Positions 16,400-24,161 of a stretch of 26,072 nucleotides of DNA are shown one piece after another; the first letter of the stretch is position 1, and the number at the start of each line of letters is the position of its first letter. Source of the DNA: an uncultured Robinsoniella sp. (GTDB lineage: Bacteria > Bacillota > Clostridia > Lachnospirales > Lachnospiraceae); assembly GCA_900539655.1 (NCBI GenBank), contig UQCR01000097.1, positions 1 through 26,072 of the forward strand, read 5' to 3'. The translations under genes were made by a program, and so were the position numbers. Under the pieces are notes generated by a model that saw only the letters and a program-made list of their open reading frames with translations, was not told the origin of the DNA and searched no databases.

Positions 16400-16630
16400 T
16401 TATTCTTCAAAAGCTGCCGTGACAATGTATCCCCGCGGAGTATTTTCAATTTTCTTTATAACTCCTTTTCTTGCCTTTATTCTTCTGCTGGAGGGAAAGC
16501 ATCCTGACATGGCAACTGCAGGTTCGATAATATAGCTGTAATTCATGGAAGTGTTAATCTCTACAATCTCTACTTCCTGCCCTTCTTCCACCAGCCCCGG
16601 CCGTTCCATCTTAAACTGTTCTTCTCGCAT
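16400..16630 (-). CDS. Small conserved-looking hypothetical protein, 76 residues
   Basis: A soluble 76-residue protein with alternating strands: VEEGQEVEIVEINTSMNY, then RIKARKGVIKKIENTPRG and YIVTAAF. The pattern of short beta strands with GVI-x-x-I and a central Cys-Phe-Pro suggests a small SH3-like or OB-like barrel, but I cannot name a family. An AAGGA site lies upstream of the ATG, at 12-base spacing. It sits alone between pcrA and the divergent membrane protein. Start at 16,630 chosen on that site. Confidence 0.6.
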   Translation of the reverse strand: MREEQFKMERPGLVEEGQEVEIVEINTSMNYSYIIEPAVAMSGCFPSSRRIKARKGVIKKIENTPRGYIVTAAFEE

Positions 16631-16807
16631 TTATTTTCATTCCTTTCCATAGATATACCTATAATATCTTAGTACATTCCCCTGCTTTTTGCAACCCTGC
16701 AATATCTCAGGCTGAAAACACTTTACCTTACGCCATATCGGTTGAAGTCTTCCCGAATCAGTGTTACACTATTACCGCTTTGGATCGTAACGAAAGGAGT
16801 TGGTTTA

Positions 16808-17470
16808 ATGAAACGGCGATATCTGATCTATAACATTTTGATGTGTCTGCCTTTGATCCTGACCCTTATCAGCATGTTTTTCCTTCCTGATAAAATCATC
16901 ACTACCTCTAATTTATCCGGAAGCGGAATGGATGTTGTAGGAAGTAAATATGAATTGTTGATTTTTCCTGTTTTTACTTTAGCCCTTTGTGCATTCGTGA
17001 AGGTTATTTTAAAATCTGAGGATGCATATTTTGCCGGAATCATTCTGGTTATTATCTTTAATCTCATCACATTAATCACGTTAGCGGGAACCTTTTATTT
17101 TGAAATGGATATGCATGCTTTCTTTAAAAACCGAATAAACTTTATACCTGCACTCGCCATCGTTTCCTGGATTTTTGGATTCTTTATTTTTGTCAGCGGA
17201 ATTACCATGTGCTTTGCCAAAAAGCCGGTTGGTATCTACTCTGTAATGAAAGCCCCGGAATCAAGCAAAATATCTGATCTCAAAAAATATAACCATGCTG
17301 TTGGTTTACTATTTATGGCCTATTCCCTGTTGTTTATTGCCAGCGGCTTTGTCGGGCTTACGGACCAGACTCTGTCAACGGTCTGCCTCACTTTGAGTGC
17401 AATGCCCGGATGCATCATTATTATGATCCTATATGAATGTGTCATTGCTAAAAAATACGTCATAAGGTAA
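16808..17470 (+). CDS. DUF1648/SdpI-like multi-pass membrane protein
   Basis: A 220-residue membrane protein. I start it at MKRRYLIYNI, whose ATG follows AAAGGAG by 8 bases; an earlier in-frame ATG at 16,742 has no site and would add 22 unlikely residues. Helices can be seen at about residues 7-26, 48-66, 75-98, 115-138, 165-183 and 192-213. The loop after the first helix reads SNLSGSGMDVVGSKYEL, close to the G-x-D-x-x-G-S-K motif of DUF1648 proteins, which include the SdpI immunity family, although the usual His-Phe-x2 before it is not clear. The likely role, envelope or toxin immunity, is only suggested by this resemblance. No partner gene for a toxin is visible next to it. Confidence 0.7.
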   Translation: MKRRYLIYNILMCLPLILTLISMFFLPDKIITTSNLSGSGMDVVGSKYELLIFPVFTLALCAFVKVILKSEDAYFAGIILVIIFNLITLITLAGTFYFEMDMHAFFKNRINFIPALAIVSWIFGFFIFVSGITMCFAKKPVGIYSVMKAPESSKISDLKKYNHAVGLLFMAYSLLFIASGFVGLTDQTLSTVCLTLSAMPGCIIIMILYECVIAKKYVIR

Positions 17471-17722
17471 AAATTGCAGTTATGATTTCCTCTTATATTG
17501 TAGATAGTATGATATTGTTAACTAAAATCCCATCACAAGTGCCGGGATTAGAACTTCAACACCGTAATGAGCTAATGAGCCTGTCACATGCCGTATACGC
17601 CTTTAGATCATCATGCAGTGCAGCTGTTCACATGAACAATCGCATTAGAAATATTACAAACTACAATAAAAACATTTACAAATAGTAATGAAAACTATAT
17701 AATGTAATAAGAGGTGAACAAG

Positions 17723-18340
17723 ATGACAATAGATACAGATGATATGATAAACAGCATAATGCGCAGCTTATCCAGAATTGATTATATCAAACCTGCAGAT
17801 ATTCCAAATATTGACCTATACATGGACCAGGTAACTACATTTATGGATTCGCACTTAGCCCATTCAAAACGAAATTCAGATGATAAAATTTTGACAAAGA
17901 CCATGATTAATAATTATGCGAAAAACGACTTGCTTCCGCCGCCGCTTAAGAAAAAGTATTCAAAAGAACATCTGCTGGTTTTGATATTTATATATTATTT
18001 TAAAGGCGTGCTATCCATCACGGACATACAGACACTGCTCCATCCTATTACAGAGAAATATTTTCATAATGAGACAGATTTCAATATGGAGACACTCTAC
18101 CAGGAAGTATTCAGTTTGGAGAAAAGCCAGGTGAATGAGATTTCTAAGGATATTTTGGAAAAATACAATACTTCCCAGAAGACCTTTGAAAATGCAGATG
18201 AAGAAGATCAGGGATTCCTGAAATATTTTTCATTTATCTGTCTGCTGAGTTTTGACGTATATATAAAAAAGCAGCTGATTGAAAAATTAATTGATGAACT
18301 TCCAAAAAAGGATTTAGAAAAAGAAAAAAGCAAAAAATAA
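17723..18340 (+). CDS. DUF1836 domain protein, probable MerR-like regulator
   Basis: A 205-residue cytosolic protein. I chose ATG 17,723, seven bases after AGAGGTG; a GTG at 17,714 is in frame but overlaps that site. Residues of the segment LTKTMINNYAKNDLLPPP and KKKYSKEHLLVLIFIYYFK match the conserved core of DUF1836, whose N-terminal half resembles the winged helix of MerR regulators (Y-x-N-x-x-L-x-P-P followed by the Y-x-x-x-H-L motif). The C-terminal half is helical and charged, ending in a Lys/Glu-rich tail. It probably binds DNA as a dimer; the target is unknown. A bidirectional terminator separates it from the convergent yerC-like gene. Confidence 0.8.
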   Translation: MTIDTDDMINSIMRSLSRIDYIKPADIPNIDLYMDQVTTFMDSHLAHSKRNSDDKILTKTMINNYAKNDLLPPPLKKKYSKEHLLVLIFIYYFKGVLSITDIQTLLHPITEKYFHNETDFNMETLYQEVFSLEKSQVNEISKDILEKYNTSQKTFENADEEDQGFLKYFSFICLLSFDVYIKKQLIEKLIDELPKKDLEKEKSKK

Positions 18341-18352
18341 ATCATAAAAACA

Positions 18353-18385
18353 GGCAAAGTGCTTTTAAGCATCTTTGCCCTTTTT
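18353..18385 (+). terminator. Bidirectional intrinsic terminator between DUF1836 and yerC-like genes
   Basis: GGCAAAGTGCTT, loop TTA, AGCATCTTTGCC with a small bulge, then TTTTT on the plus strand. A run of A at 18,346-18,350 provides the T-run on the other strand, so it can serve both convergent genes. Confidence 0.85.
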
Positions 18386-18410
18386 ATATTCGGATTCTGT
18401 TTGTCAAGTA

Positions 18411-18707
18411 TTACTGCTTTTTTTCCTGCATACGGTCAAATACCATTTCATAACCGTCATTACCGTAGTTTAAAGACCGGTTTACTCTGCTTATGGTTGC
18501 TGTAGATGCCCCTGTCTTTTCTGCAATTTCCAGATAAGTCTTATGCTCTCTTAGCATCTTAGCCACCTCAAAACGCTGTGATAAAGAAAGCAATTCATTA
18601 ACAGTACATACGTCTTCAAAGAACAAATAACATTCTTCTTTATCTTTTAAGTTTAAAATAGCTTCAAACAGTTGGTCAACTGCTTCTGTCCTGATTTTTT
18701 TGCTCAT
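18411..18707 (-). CDS. yerC: YerC/YecD family TrpR-like transcriptional regulator
   Basis: A 98-residue, all-helical protein of the Trp-repressor-like fold. The segment EDVCTVNELLSLSQRFEVA followed by MLREHKTYLEIAEKTGAS and TATISRVNRSLNYGNDGY is the family signature; the helix-turn-helix covers about residues 55-78. Length is typical. The tryptophan-sensing role of TrpR is not conserved in this branch, and its target operator is unknown. An AAGGGG site and a good promoter lie upstream. In related Firmicutes the gene sits near pcrA, as here, which supports vertical inheritance of this part of the window. Confidence 0.9.
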   Translation of the reverse strand: MSKKIRTEAVDQLFEAILNLKDKEECYLFFEDVCTVNELLSLSQRFEVAKMLREHKTYLEIAEKTGASTATISRVNRSLNYGNDGYEMVFDRMQEKKQ

Positions 18708-18744
18708 AAAATTACCCCTTCATTCGTTCGTCGTTGTACTTTAT

Positions 18745-18773
18745 ATATTAGCACAGCAAAACTTTAGTGTAAA
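18745..18773 (-). promoter_or_regulatory. Promoter of the yerC-like gene
   Basis: On the minus strand TTTACA (18768-18773), 17 bases, TAATAT (18745-18750). The -35 touches the end of the upstream phosphoesterase gene, and no terminator separates them. Confidence 0.55.
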
Positions 18774-18778
18774 GAAGT

Positions 18779-19501
18779 TTATCGATTTTTATAACGGTTG
18801 ATATACTTTTTATATTCGTCTACAGAACGATTTACGATTAATTCTTCCGGAAAATCAAAACACGTAAATAACTGGTCAATGAACTGGTGATTCCCTACAT
18901 CTGCAGCACAGTGGGCATCACTCCCTAAGATAATCGGCACCTGATATTTTTTACACATTTCCAACATCGCGATATCATTTGGAATAGGATTTTCCCTCGC
19001 TCCCAGCGGATGCAGGGAATTGTTATTGAGTTCTAACAGTACCTGATGCTCTTTTGCACCCAGAACCAGGGCTTCATAGTCCAGCGGAAAGCGGCTGTCA
19101 TCCGGATGCCCGATAATGTTAACGCAGGGATTCTTCATGGCATTCAGACATGCCCTTGTGTTCTCTTCTCTTGATCCGCATTTTATACAGGGTGTGTGCA
19201 GGCTTGCGATTACCACATCCATTTTTTTCAACAGGCTGTCATCCATGTCCAGATTACCGTCATAATCCATTACATTAACTTCCGCCCCGAATAAAACTTC
19301 TATTCCACACATACTGCGTTCTAATATGCGCAGGTTCATGAAGTAGTATTCATGACAGGTTCCCGGCATCTTAGGTGCATGTTCCGTAATCCCCAGCAAC
19401 TCCAGTCCTTTTGATGCAGCCTGGTATGCCATTTCGTGAATTGTGCTGTAAGCATGTCCGCTGGCCAGCGTATGTGTATGTGAATCTAATACGTATTTCA
19501 T
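18779..19501 (-). CDS. PHP domain phosphoesterase, YcdX-like
   Basis: A 240-residue metal-dependent phosphatase of the polymerase-and-histidinol-phosphatase fold. The metal ligands typical of the trinuclear YcdX group are present: His8 and His10 (SHTHT), His16, EH at 40-41, Glu74, His102 (SLHTP), His132 (GHPDD), and Asp195 and His197 (SDAHC). The enzyme would hydrolyse a phosphomonoester in the cytosol; the substrate is not known for this group. Length is typical. The start MKYVLDSH has AGAAGG upstream. It has its own promoter. It differs from the HisK histidinol phosphatases in being shorter, so I do not assign histidine synthesis. Confidence 0.88.
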   Translation of the reverse strand: MKYVLDSHTHTLASGHAYSTIHEMAYQAASKGLELLGITEHAPKMPGTCHEYYFMNLRILERSMCGIEVLFGAEVNVMDYDGNLDMDDSLLKKMDVVIASLHTPCIKCGSREENTRACLNAMKNPCVNIIGHPDDSRFPLDYEALVLGAKEHQVLLELNNNSLHPLGARENPIPNDIAMLEMCKKYQVPIILGSDAHCAADVGNHQFIDQLFTCFDFPEELIVNRSVDEYKKYINRYKNR

Positions 19502-19568
19502 CTCGTTAACCTTCTTTCTGTTTTAGAACGCACCTGAAAATTGTGTACTGACACGCTCTAACATGGTT

Positions 19569-19597
19569 ATTATACGTGGTTCCAAAGGAAAATTCAA
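19569..19597 (-). promoter_or_regulatory. Promoter of the PHP phosphoesterase gene
   Basis: On the minus strand TTGAAT (19592-19597), 17 bases, TATAAT (19569-19574). Confidence 0.65.
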
Positions 19598-19650
19598 GTT
19601 CCGATTTTGGTTTCCGATAATTTTATATCAATCTAAGTGTCTTTCACAGA

Positions 19651-19680
19651 AAAACAGCCCGGCTTACTGAACCGGGCTGT
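19651..19680 (-). terminator. Intrinsic terminator of the OPT-PqqD unit
   Basis: On the minus strand ACAGCCCGG, a short loop, CCGGGCTGT, then TTTTCTG. It is GC-rich and lies 6 bp after the stop of the PqqD-like gene, closing the two-gene unit. Confidence 0.88.
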
Positions 19681-19686
19681 CTGCAA

Positions 19687-20049
19687 TTACTTTTTCTTTT
19701 TCTTTTCACTTACATATCCAATAAAGTTGTTCTGGTACAGTGTCTGAAAGAATCTCGTCATACGTTCATATAACGGGTCTGCTTTGTCGCCAAACTGTAC
19801 TTTCATCTCATTTGCGATTTCAAATACCGTTTTTCTTCCATCCATTAGCTGCCACGCGAAGCTGCCGTAATTATCCAGTGTAATGTGGCTAAATCTCGGT
19901 TTTTTAAATACCTTCTGGGCAATCCAGTTGTAAAAGCCTTTATTTTCCATGTGAACGACTACATTCCCTTTCTTATCCAGATCCCACTCAAACTTGGGAT
20001 TGCAGATTGGAACAAAGTCCAGATAATTCTTCTTGTTTTTCTTTCCCAT
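19687..20049 (-). CDS. PqqD family protein (RiPP recognition element-like)
   Basis: A 120-residue protein with the PqqD winged-helix fold: the strand VHMENKGFYNWIAQKVF, then LDNYGSFAWQLMDGRKTV and EIANEMKVQFG, ending in an aromatic-rich helix and a poly-Lys tail. PqqD proteins normally bind the leader peptide of a ribosomally made peptide and present it to a radical SAM enzyme. No radical SAM enzyme or precursor peptide is seen in this window. The ATG lies only 2 bp after the stop of the OPT transporter gene, so the two are translationally coupled and probably work together. It may be a structural partner or regulator of the transporter rather than a RiPP factor. Confidence 0.85.
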   Translation of the reverse strand: MGKKNKKNYLDFVPICNPKFEWDLDKKGNVVVHMENKGFYNWIAQKVFKKPRFSHITLDNYGSFAWQLMDGRKTVFEIANEMKVQFGDKADPLYERMTRFFQTLYQNNFIGYVSEKKKKK

Positions 20050-20051
20050 TC

Positions 20052-21992
20052 TTATGCCTTAGCTTTCTTATCCTTTAAGAACAAAGAGAACTTTAACAAT
20101 GAGAAGATTAAAAGTGCAAAGAACAACAATCCAACGATTTTAGCAACACTTTCCGGGAATATTCCACCGCCGATTTTTGCAATGACATCTCCAAGAGATC
20201 CTCCTGCCACCGGAATAATTGCAAATACTGCTAACAGGATACCGATTAAACCTTCACCGGCAATCAGGCCAGAACAATAAAGTACGCCGCCATCGATGGC
20301 ATTTTTCTTCTTCTTCTCGTCCATTCCCTTTTTCTTTTCAATAAATAATCTTACAAGTCCGCCAGCCATCATAGGTGTGCTTAAGTGGATTGGCAGATAT
20401 AAACCAACTGCAAACGGAAGTACCGGAATTCCTAATACTTCTACTACCAGTGCAATAAACACACCGGCAAATACCAGGTTCCATGGTAAATTTCCGCCCA
20501 TAACGCCTTCTACTACCATCTTCATCAGAGTAGCCTGAGGTGCCGGGAGTTCAGCAGAACCATATCCCCATGCAGCATTTAACAGATATAAGATACCACC
20601 GATTGCAATAGCAGAAGCTAATACACCGATTACTTCACCAATCTGCTGTTTCTTAGGTGTAGCACCTAAAATATAACCTGTCTTTAAATCCTGTGAAGTA
20701 TCACCTGCAATAGCAGCGATGATACAGATTACAGAACCGATAGCAATAGCTGCTGTCATACCGCTCTGTCCGATCTGTCCGGTTGCTTTCAACGCCATGG
20801 ATGAAATCAACAGAGTTGCGATAGCCATACCGGAAACAGGGTTGTTACTGCTTCCAATCAAACCAACCATACGTGAAGATACGGTTGCAAAGAAAAATCC
20901 AAATACTACGATCAGTACGGCACTGAATAAGTTAACCGGAATGATCGGGATCAGCCAGATTGCAATAGCCAGTGCCAGTATGGAAATAATAATAACCGGC
21001 ATGGAAAGATCCTGGTCAGTACGAATGCTGGAATTAGCAGCTCCGCCCTTTCCGTATCCTTTAATAGCATCTCTGAATGTCTTAATGATAAGTGGCAGTG
21101 ACTTAATTAAACTTAAGATACCGCCGCATGCTACAGCTCCTGCACCAATGTACTTGATGTAATTAGACCAGATGCCGAATGATCCGCCCTCTTGATAGAT
21201 CTGAGCGATTGGCACGGTAGCCGGGAACAATGTAACATTTGAACCAAATAATACGATTAATGGCATTAACACAAACCATCCAAGTACACCACCTGCAAAC
21301 AGATATGATGAAATCTTTGGTCCGCAGATATAACCAACACCTAAAAGTGCTGGCAATACGTCCATACCAACACCCGCTCCCTTATAAGCAGGAATTTCAT
21401 AATGTACTTCACTGGGGAATAATTTAAATCCGTCTGTGATAAATTTGTAGGCTGCTGCGATACCTAAACCGGCAAATACAGTAGACGCTTTTGCACCCCC
21501 CTGCTCACCAGCTAAAAGTACTTCCGCACAAGCCATACCTTCCGGATATGGAAGTGTTCCGTGTTCCTGTACAATTAAGGCTTTACGAAGAGGTACCATG
21601 AATAGAACTCCTAATGTACCACCAATAAATGCAATAATTGCAATTTCAAGTAATGAAGGTGCAGCTGTTCCCCACTCTTTTGCCCACAAAAATAACGCTG
21701 GCAGAGTGAAAATAGCTCCTGCAGCTACAGACTCACCGGCAGAACCAATTGTCTGTACCATGTTGTTCTCCAATACGGAGTCTTTTCTCAAAATGACGCG
21801 GATAACGCCCATTGAGATAACGGCAGCTGGAATTGATGCAGATACGGTCATACCTACACGAAGACCAAGGTATGCATTCGCACCACCGAACAGAACAGCC
21901 AGCAATACACCCAGGATGATGGCTGTCGGCGTAAATTCCGGTACTGACTTATCAGCAGGAATATACGGCTTGAAACTTTGTTTTTCGTTCAT
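20052..21992 (-). CDS. OPT family oligopeptide transporter
   Basis: A 646-residue multi-pass membrane protein with about 14-16 hydrophobic helices. The start, AIILGVLLAVLFGGANAYLGLRVGMTVSASIPAA, carries the conserved N-terminal NAYLGLRVGMT signature of bacterial OPT proteins. Other family features are the PYPEGMACAEVL segment near residue 150, SSNNPVSGMAIATLL, and the GDTSQDLKTGYILGATPKKQQ stretch. The family imports oligopeptides or metal-chelate complexes using the proton gradient; the substrate here is unknown. A GGGAG site precedes the ATG and a strong promoter lies 34 bp upstream. The gene is co-transcribed with the PqqD-like gene that follows. Confidence 0.92.
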   Translation of the reverse strand: MNEKQSFKPYIPADKSVPEFTPTAIILGVLLAVLFGGANAYLGLRVGMTVSASIPAAVISMGVIRVILRKDSVLENNMVQTIGSAGESVAAGAIFTLPALFLWAKEWGTAAPSLLEIAIIAFIGGTLGVLFMVPLRKALIVQEHGTLPYPEGMACAEVLLAGEQGGAKASTVFAGLGIAAAYKFITDGFKLFPSEVHYEIPAYKGAGVGMDVLPALLGVGYICGPKISSYLFAGGVLGWFVLMPLIVLFGSNVTLFPATVPIAQIYQEGGSFGIWSNYIKYIGAGAVACGGILSLIKSLPLIIKTFRDAIKGYGKGGAANSSIRTDQDLSMPVIIISILALAIAIWLIPIIPVNLFSAVLIVVFGFFFATVSSRMVGLIGSSNNPVSGMAIATLLISSMALKATGQIGQSGMTAAIAIGSVICIIAAIAGDTSQDLKTGYILGATPKKQQIGEVIGVLASAIAIGGILYLLNAAWGYGSAELPAPQATLMKMVVEGVMGGNLPWNLVFAGVFIALVVEVLGIPVLPFAVGLYLPIHLSTPMMAGGLVRLFIEKKKGMDEKKKKNAIDGGVLYCSGLIAGEGLIGILLAVFAIIPVAGGSLGDVIAKIGGGIFPESVAKIVGLLFFALLIFSLLKFSLFLKDKKAKA

Positions 21993-22026
21993 GTGTCTTT
22001 CTCCCTTTATCTTTTTTGTTCGTGTT

Positions 22027-22056
22027 ATTATAACATGATTTTGTTCATAATATCAA
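22027..22056 (-). promoter_or_regulatory. Promoter of the OPT-PqqD unit
   Basis: On the minus strand TTGATA (22051-22056), 18 bases, TGTTATAAT: a perfect TATAAT (22027-22032) with an extended -10 TG. The remaining 22,057-22,183 gap to the divergent lipoprotein gene shows no riboswitch motif that I recognise. Confidence 0.7.
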
Positions 22057-22183
22057 CTAATTTTACATAATTTCTTTAGTATTTGTTAATGTTTTTAATT
22101 TATCTTTTAGATTTGTTGGTTTTCTTTGCAACTTTTACGCAATTTTTCATATCTTATAGCATTAGAACTTTTGGAGGTAAGTT

Positions 22184-23179
22184 ATGAAAAAAAAGCTTTT
22201 ATTATTAGCTGCTATTACAGTTCTTCTGGCATTGACCTGTATCGGCTGTAAAAAAGAATCGGACACACTCACCAAAGTTACACTGAATGAAGTGGCTCAT
22301 TCCATCTTCTATGCACCTCAATACGTAGCAATCCAGGAAGGCTATTTTGCAGAAGAAGGCATTGATCTGGAACTTGTCACAGGATTTGGTGCGGACAAAA
22401 CCATGACCGCCGTGGTATCGGGAGATGCCGATATTGGCTTTATGGGAAGCGAATCAACCATTTACGCATACAATGAAGGAGCCTCAGATTATGTGGTAAA
22501 CTTTGCGCAGCTCACACAGCGTGCAGGTAACTTCCTGGTTGCAAGACAGGAAATGCCTGATTTCACCTGGAGCGACCTGAAAGGAAAAAATGTTCTTGGT
22601 GGCCGAAAAGGCGGTATGCCTGAAATGGTATTCGAGTACATCTTAAAACAAAATGGAATCAATCCTGCAACTGATTTAAATATCGATCAAAGTATTGATT
22701 TTGGTTCTACCGCAGCCGCATTTTCCGGCGGACAGGGTGATTTTACGGTAGAGTTTGAACCAGGTGCCACTTCCCTTGAAAAAGAAGGCAGCGGACACGT
22801 AGTTGCTTCTCTTGGGACGGATTCCGGTTATGTGCCTTATACCGCATACAGTGCAAAAGGCAGTTTCATCAAAAAGAATCCCGAAATTATCCAGGGCTTT
22901 ACAGACGCTCTCCAAAAAGGTATGGATTACGTGAATTCCCATACACCGGAAGAAATAGCAAAAATCATTGAACCACAGTTTAAAGAAACAGATCTTGCTA
23001 CAATTACGACCATTGTAAAACGTTATCACGAACAGGATACCTGGAAAGATAACATGGTATTTGAAGAAAACAGCTTCAATCTGCTTCAGGATATCCTGGA
23101 AAATGCCGGGGAACTCAGCCAGCGCGCACCTTATGATAAGCTGGTTAATACTAGTTTTGCCCAAAAAGCGGCAAAATAA
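22184..23179 (+). CDS. ABC transporter substrate-binding lipoprotein, NMT1/SsuA-like
   Basis: A 331-residue extracytoplasmic binding protein. A lipoprotein signal peptide is visible: KKK, a hydrophobic core, and CIGC with the lipidated Cys22. The mature part begins KKESDTLTKVTLNEV and matches the NMT1/THI5-like family: FYAPQYVAIQEGYFAEEGID, then VVSGDADIGFMGSES, and DLKGKNVLGGRKGG. Members bind thiamine precursors, riboflavin, sulfonates or nitrate; the ligand here cannot be told from the sequence, and no TPP or FMN riboswitch is seen upstream. A GGAGGT site lies 6 bases before ATG. No permease or ATPase gene lies next to it, so the rest of the transporter is encoded elsewhere or this protein has no cognate partner. 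A hairpin follows the stop. Confidence 0.9.
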   Translation: MKKKLLLLAAITVLLALTCIGCKKESDTLTKVTLNEVAHSIFYAPQYVAIQEGYFAEEGIDLELVTGFGADKTMTAVVSGDADIGFMGSESTIYAYNEGASDYVVNFAQLTQRAGNFLVARQEMPDFTWSDLKGKNVLGGRKGGMPEMVFEYILKQNGINPATDLNIDQSIDFGSTAAAFSGGQGDFTVEFEPGATSLEKEGSGHVVASLGTDSGYVPYTAYSAKGSFIKKNPEIIQGFTDALQKGMDYVNSHTPEEIAKIIEPQFKETDLATITTIVKRYHEQDTWKDNMVFEENSFNLLQDILENAGELSQRAPYDKLVNTSFAQKAAK

Positions 23180-23184
23180 CAATA

Positions 23185-23218
23185 AAATGCCATCTGTATC
23201 CGTTACAGATGGCATTTA
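23185..23218 (+). terminator. Hairpin terminator after the binding protein gene
   Basis: AAATGCCATCTGTA, loop, TACAGATGGCATTT form a perfect 14-bp stem starting 6 bp after the stop. The T-run after it is broken (TTTACTATTTCAATTT), so termination may be partial. It lies between convergent genes. Confidence 0.75.
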
Positions 23219-23276
23219 CTATTTCAATTTCCCTGATTTTGTGTAAATCCTGTATTGTAAGAAACCAAAAATGACC

Positions 23277-24137
23277 TTATTTGCTTAATCCAAATTCCTG
23301 CTTCAGGGTATCTTCCATCACTTCCACAGGCGCGTCAGCTCCTGTCCACAGAGTAAAATTAAGCGCTCCCTGCTGTGCCAGCATACCCAGCCCGTTTACA
23401 GTTTTTGCACCTCTTTGTCCCGCTTCCTGTAAGAAGCGTGTATTGGGATCATTAAAGACCACATCGCTGACTGTCATACCCGGTTTTATGGTATCGTAGT
23501 TAATCTCCGGCTTATCTGATACATTTGGATACAGGCCCACACAGGTGGCATTAATCAAAATGTCCGTATCTTCCGGCACCGGATAGCTGCCCTCCCATTT
23601 CACAAATCTGCCTGCTGTATCTGTTTTTGTTTCAATCAGCCCCGCCAGTTCTGCGCCGCGTTCCTCATTCCGGTTCACAACTGTAATCTCCAAAGCTCCA
23701 GCCAGTGCGCACTCCACACCGATTGCCCGGGCTGCACCTCCGGCACCTAACATCACAATCTTTTTATTCTTTACTTCTGTTCCTTCATTTTTAAGAGCTG
23801 TTAAAAATCCTTTCCCGTCCGTATTTTCTCCAAACAATTTCCCGTCCCGGTTTACCACTGTATTAACGGCTCCTATAATTTTTGCCGCTTCTGACAGTTC
23901 ATCCAGATAAGAAAGTACCTTTACTTTATGGGGAATGGTTAAATTAATTCCCTTCATTCCGAATGCACGCACAGCTCTCATTGCCGCCTCCAGATCGTCT
24001 TTTTCTACTTTAATTGTCAGATAACGGTAATCCAGCCCCATTTTTGCAAATGCAGCTTCTTCCATGACTCCTGTTGGATTTTCATCAACCGGGCAGCCAA
24101 ATACGCCAACCAGCTGGGAGCGGTAATTTTTAGCCAT
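23277..24137 (-). CDS. Shikimate dehydrogenase-like protein (AroE family, atypical substrate loop)
   Basis: A 286-residue NAD(P)-dependent oxidoreductase of the AroE family. I start it at MAKNYRSQ because AAGGGA lies 8 bases before that ATG; an ATG at 24,161 touches the upstream stop and lacks a site. NLTIPHK carries the catalytic Lys, ENTDGKGF the catalytic Asp, GAGGAARAIG the nucleotide-binding loop, and MLAQQGALNF the C-terminal substrate Gln. The N-terminal loop differs from standard AroE: where the shikimate-binding S-x-S stands in HSxSP, this protein has GCPVDENPTG, with Asn and Thr at those places. It follows a GarR-like gene by 24 bp and is probably in its operon. Together these suggest a related hydroxyacid substrate or a catabolic role rather than aromatic amino acid synthesis. 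Confidence 0.85.
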   Translation of the reverse strand: MAKNYRSQLVGVFGCPVDENPTGVMEEAAFAKMGLDYRYLTIKVEKDDLEAAMRAVRAFGMKGINLTIPHKVKVLSYLDELSEAAKIIGAVNTVVNRDGKLFGENTDGKGFLTALKNEGTEVKNKKIVMLGAGGAARAIGVECALAGALEITVVNRNEERGAELAGLIETKTDTAGRFVKWEGSYPVPEDTDILINATCVGLYPNVSDKPEINYDTIKPGMTVSDVVFNDPNTRFLQEAGQRGAKTVNGLGMLAQQGALNFTLWTGADAPVEVMEDTLKQEFGLSK

Positions 24138-24161
24138 ATGTATTCCCTTCTTTCCTGTCAT

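Noticed and set aside
17530..17620. tRNA-like words on the minus strand (TAGCTCATTACGGT and GTTCTAATCCCGGC)
   Set aside because: They recall a D-arm and a T-arm, but the T-stem does not pair, there is no anticodon arm between them and no acceptor stem. Chance or an old fragment; not called.
17482..17685. 67-residue plus-strand open frame between the DUF1648-like and DUF1836 genes
   Set aside because: No ribosome binding site, no recognisable motif, and a composition like non-coding sequence. The 17,471-17,722 gap is treated as intergenic.
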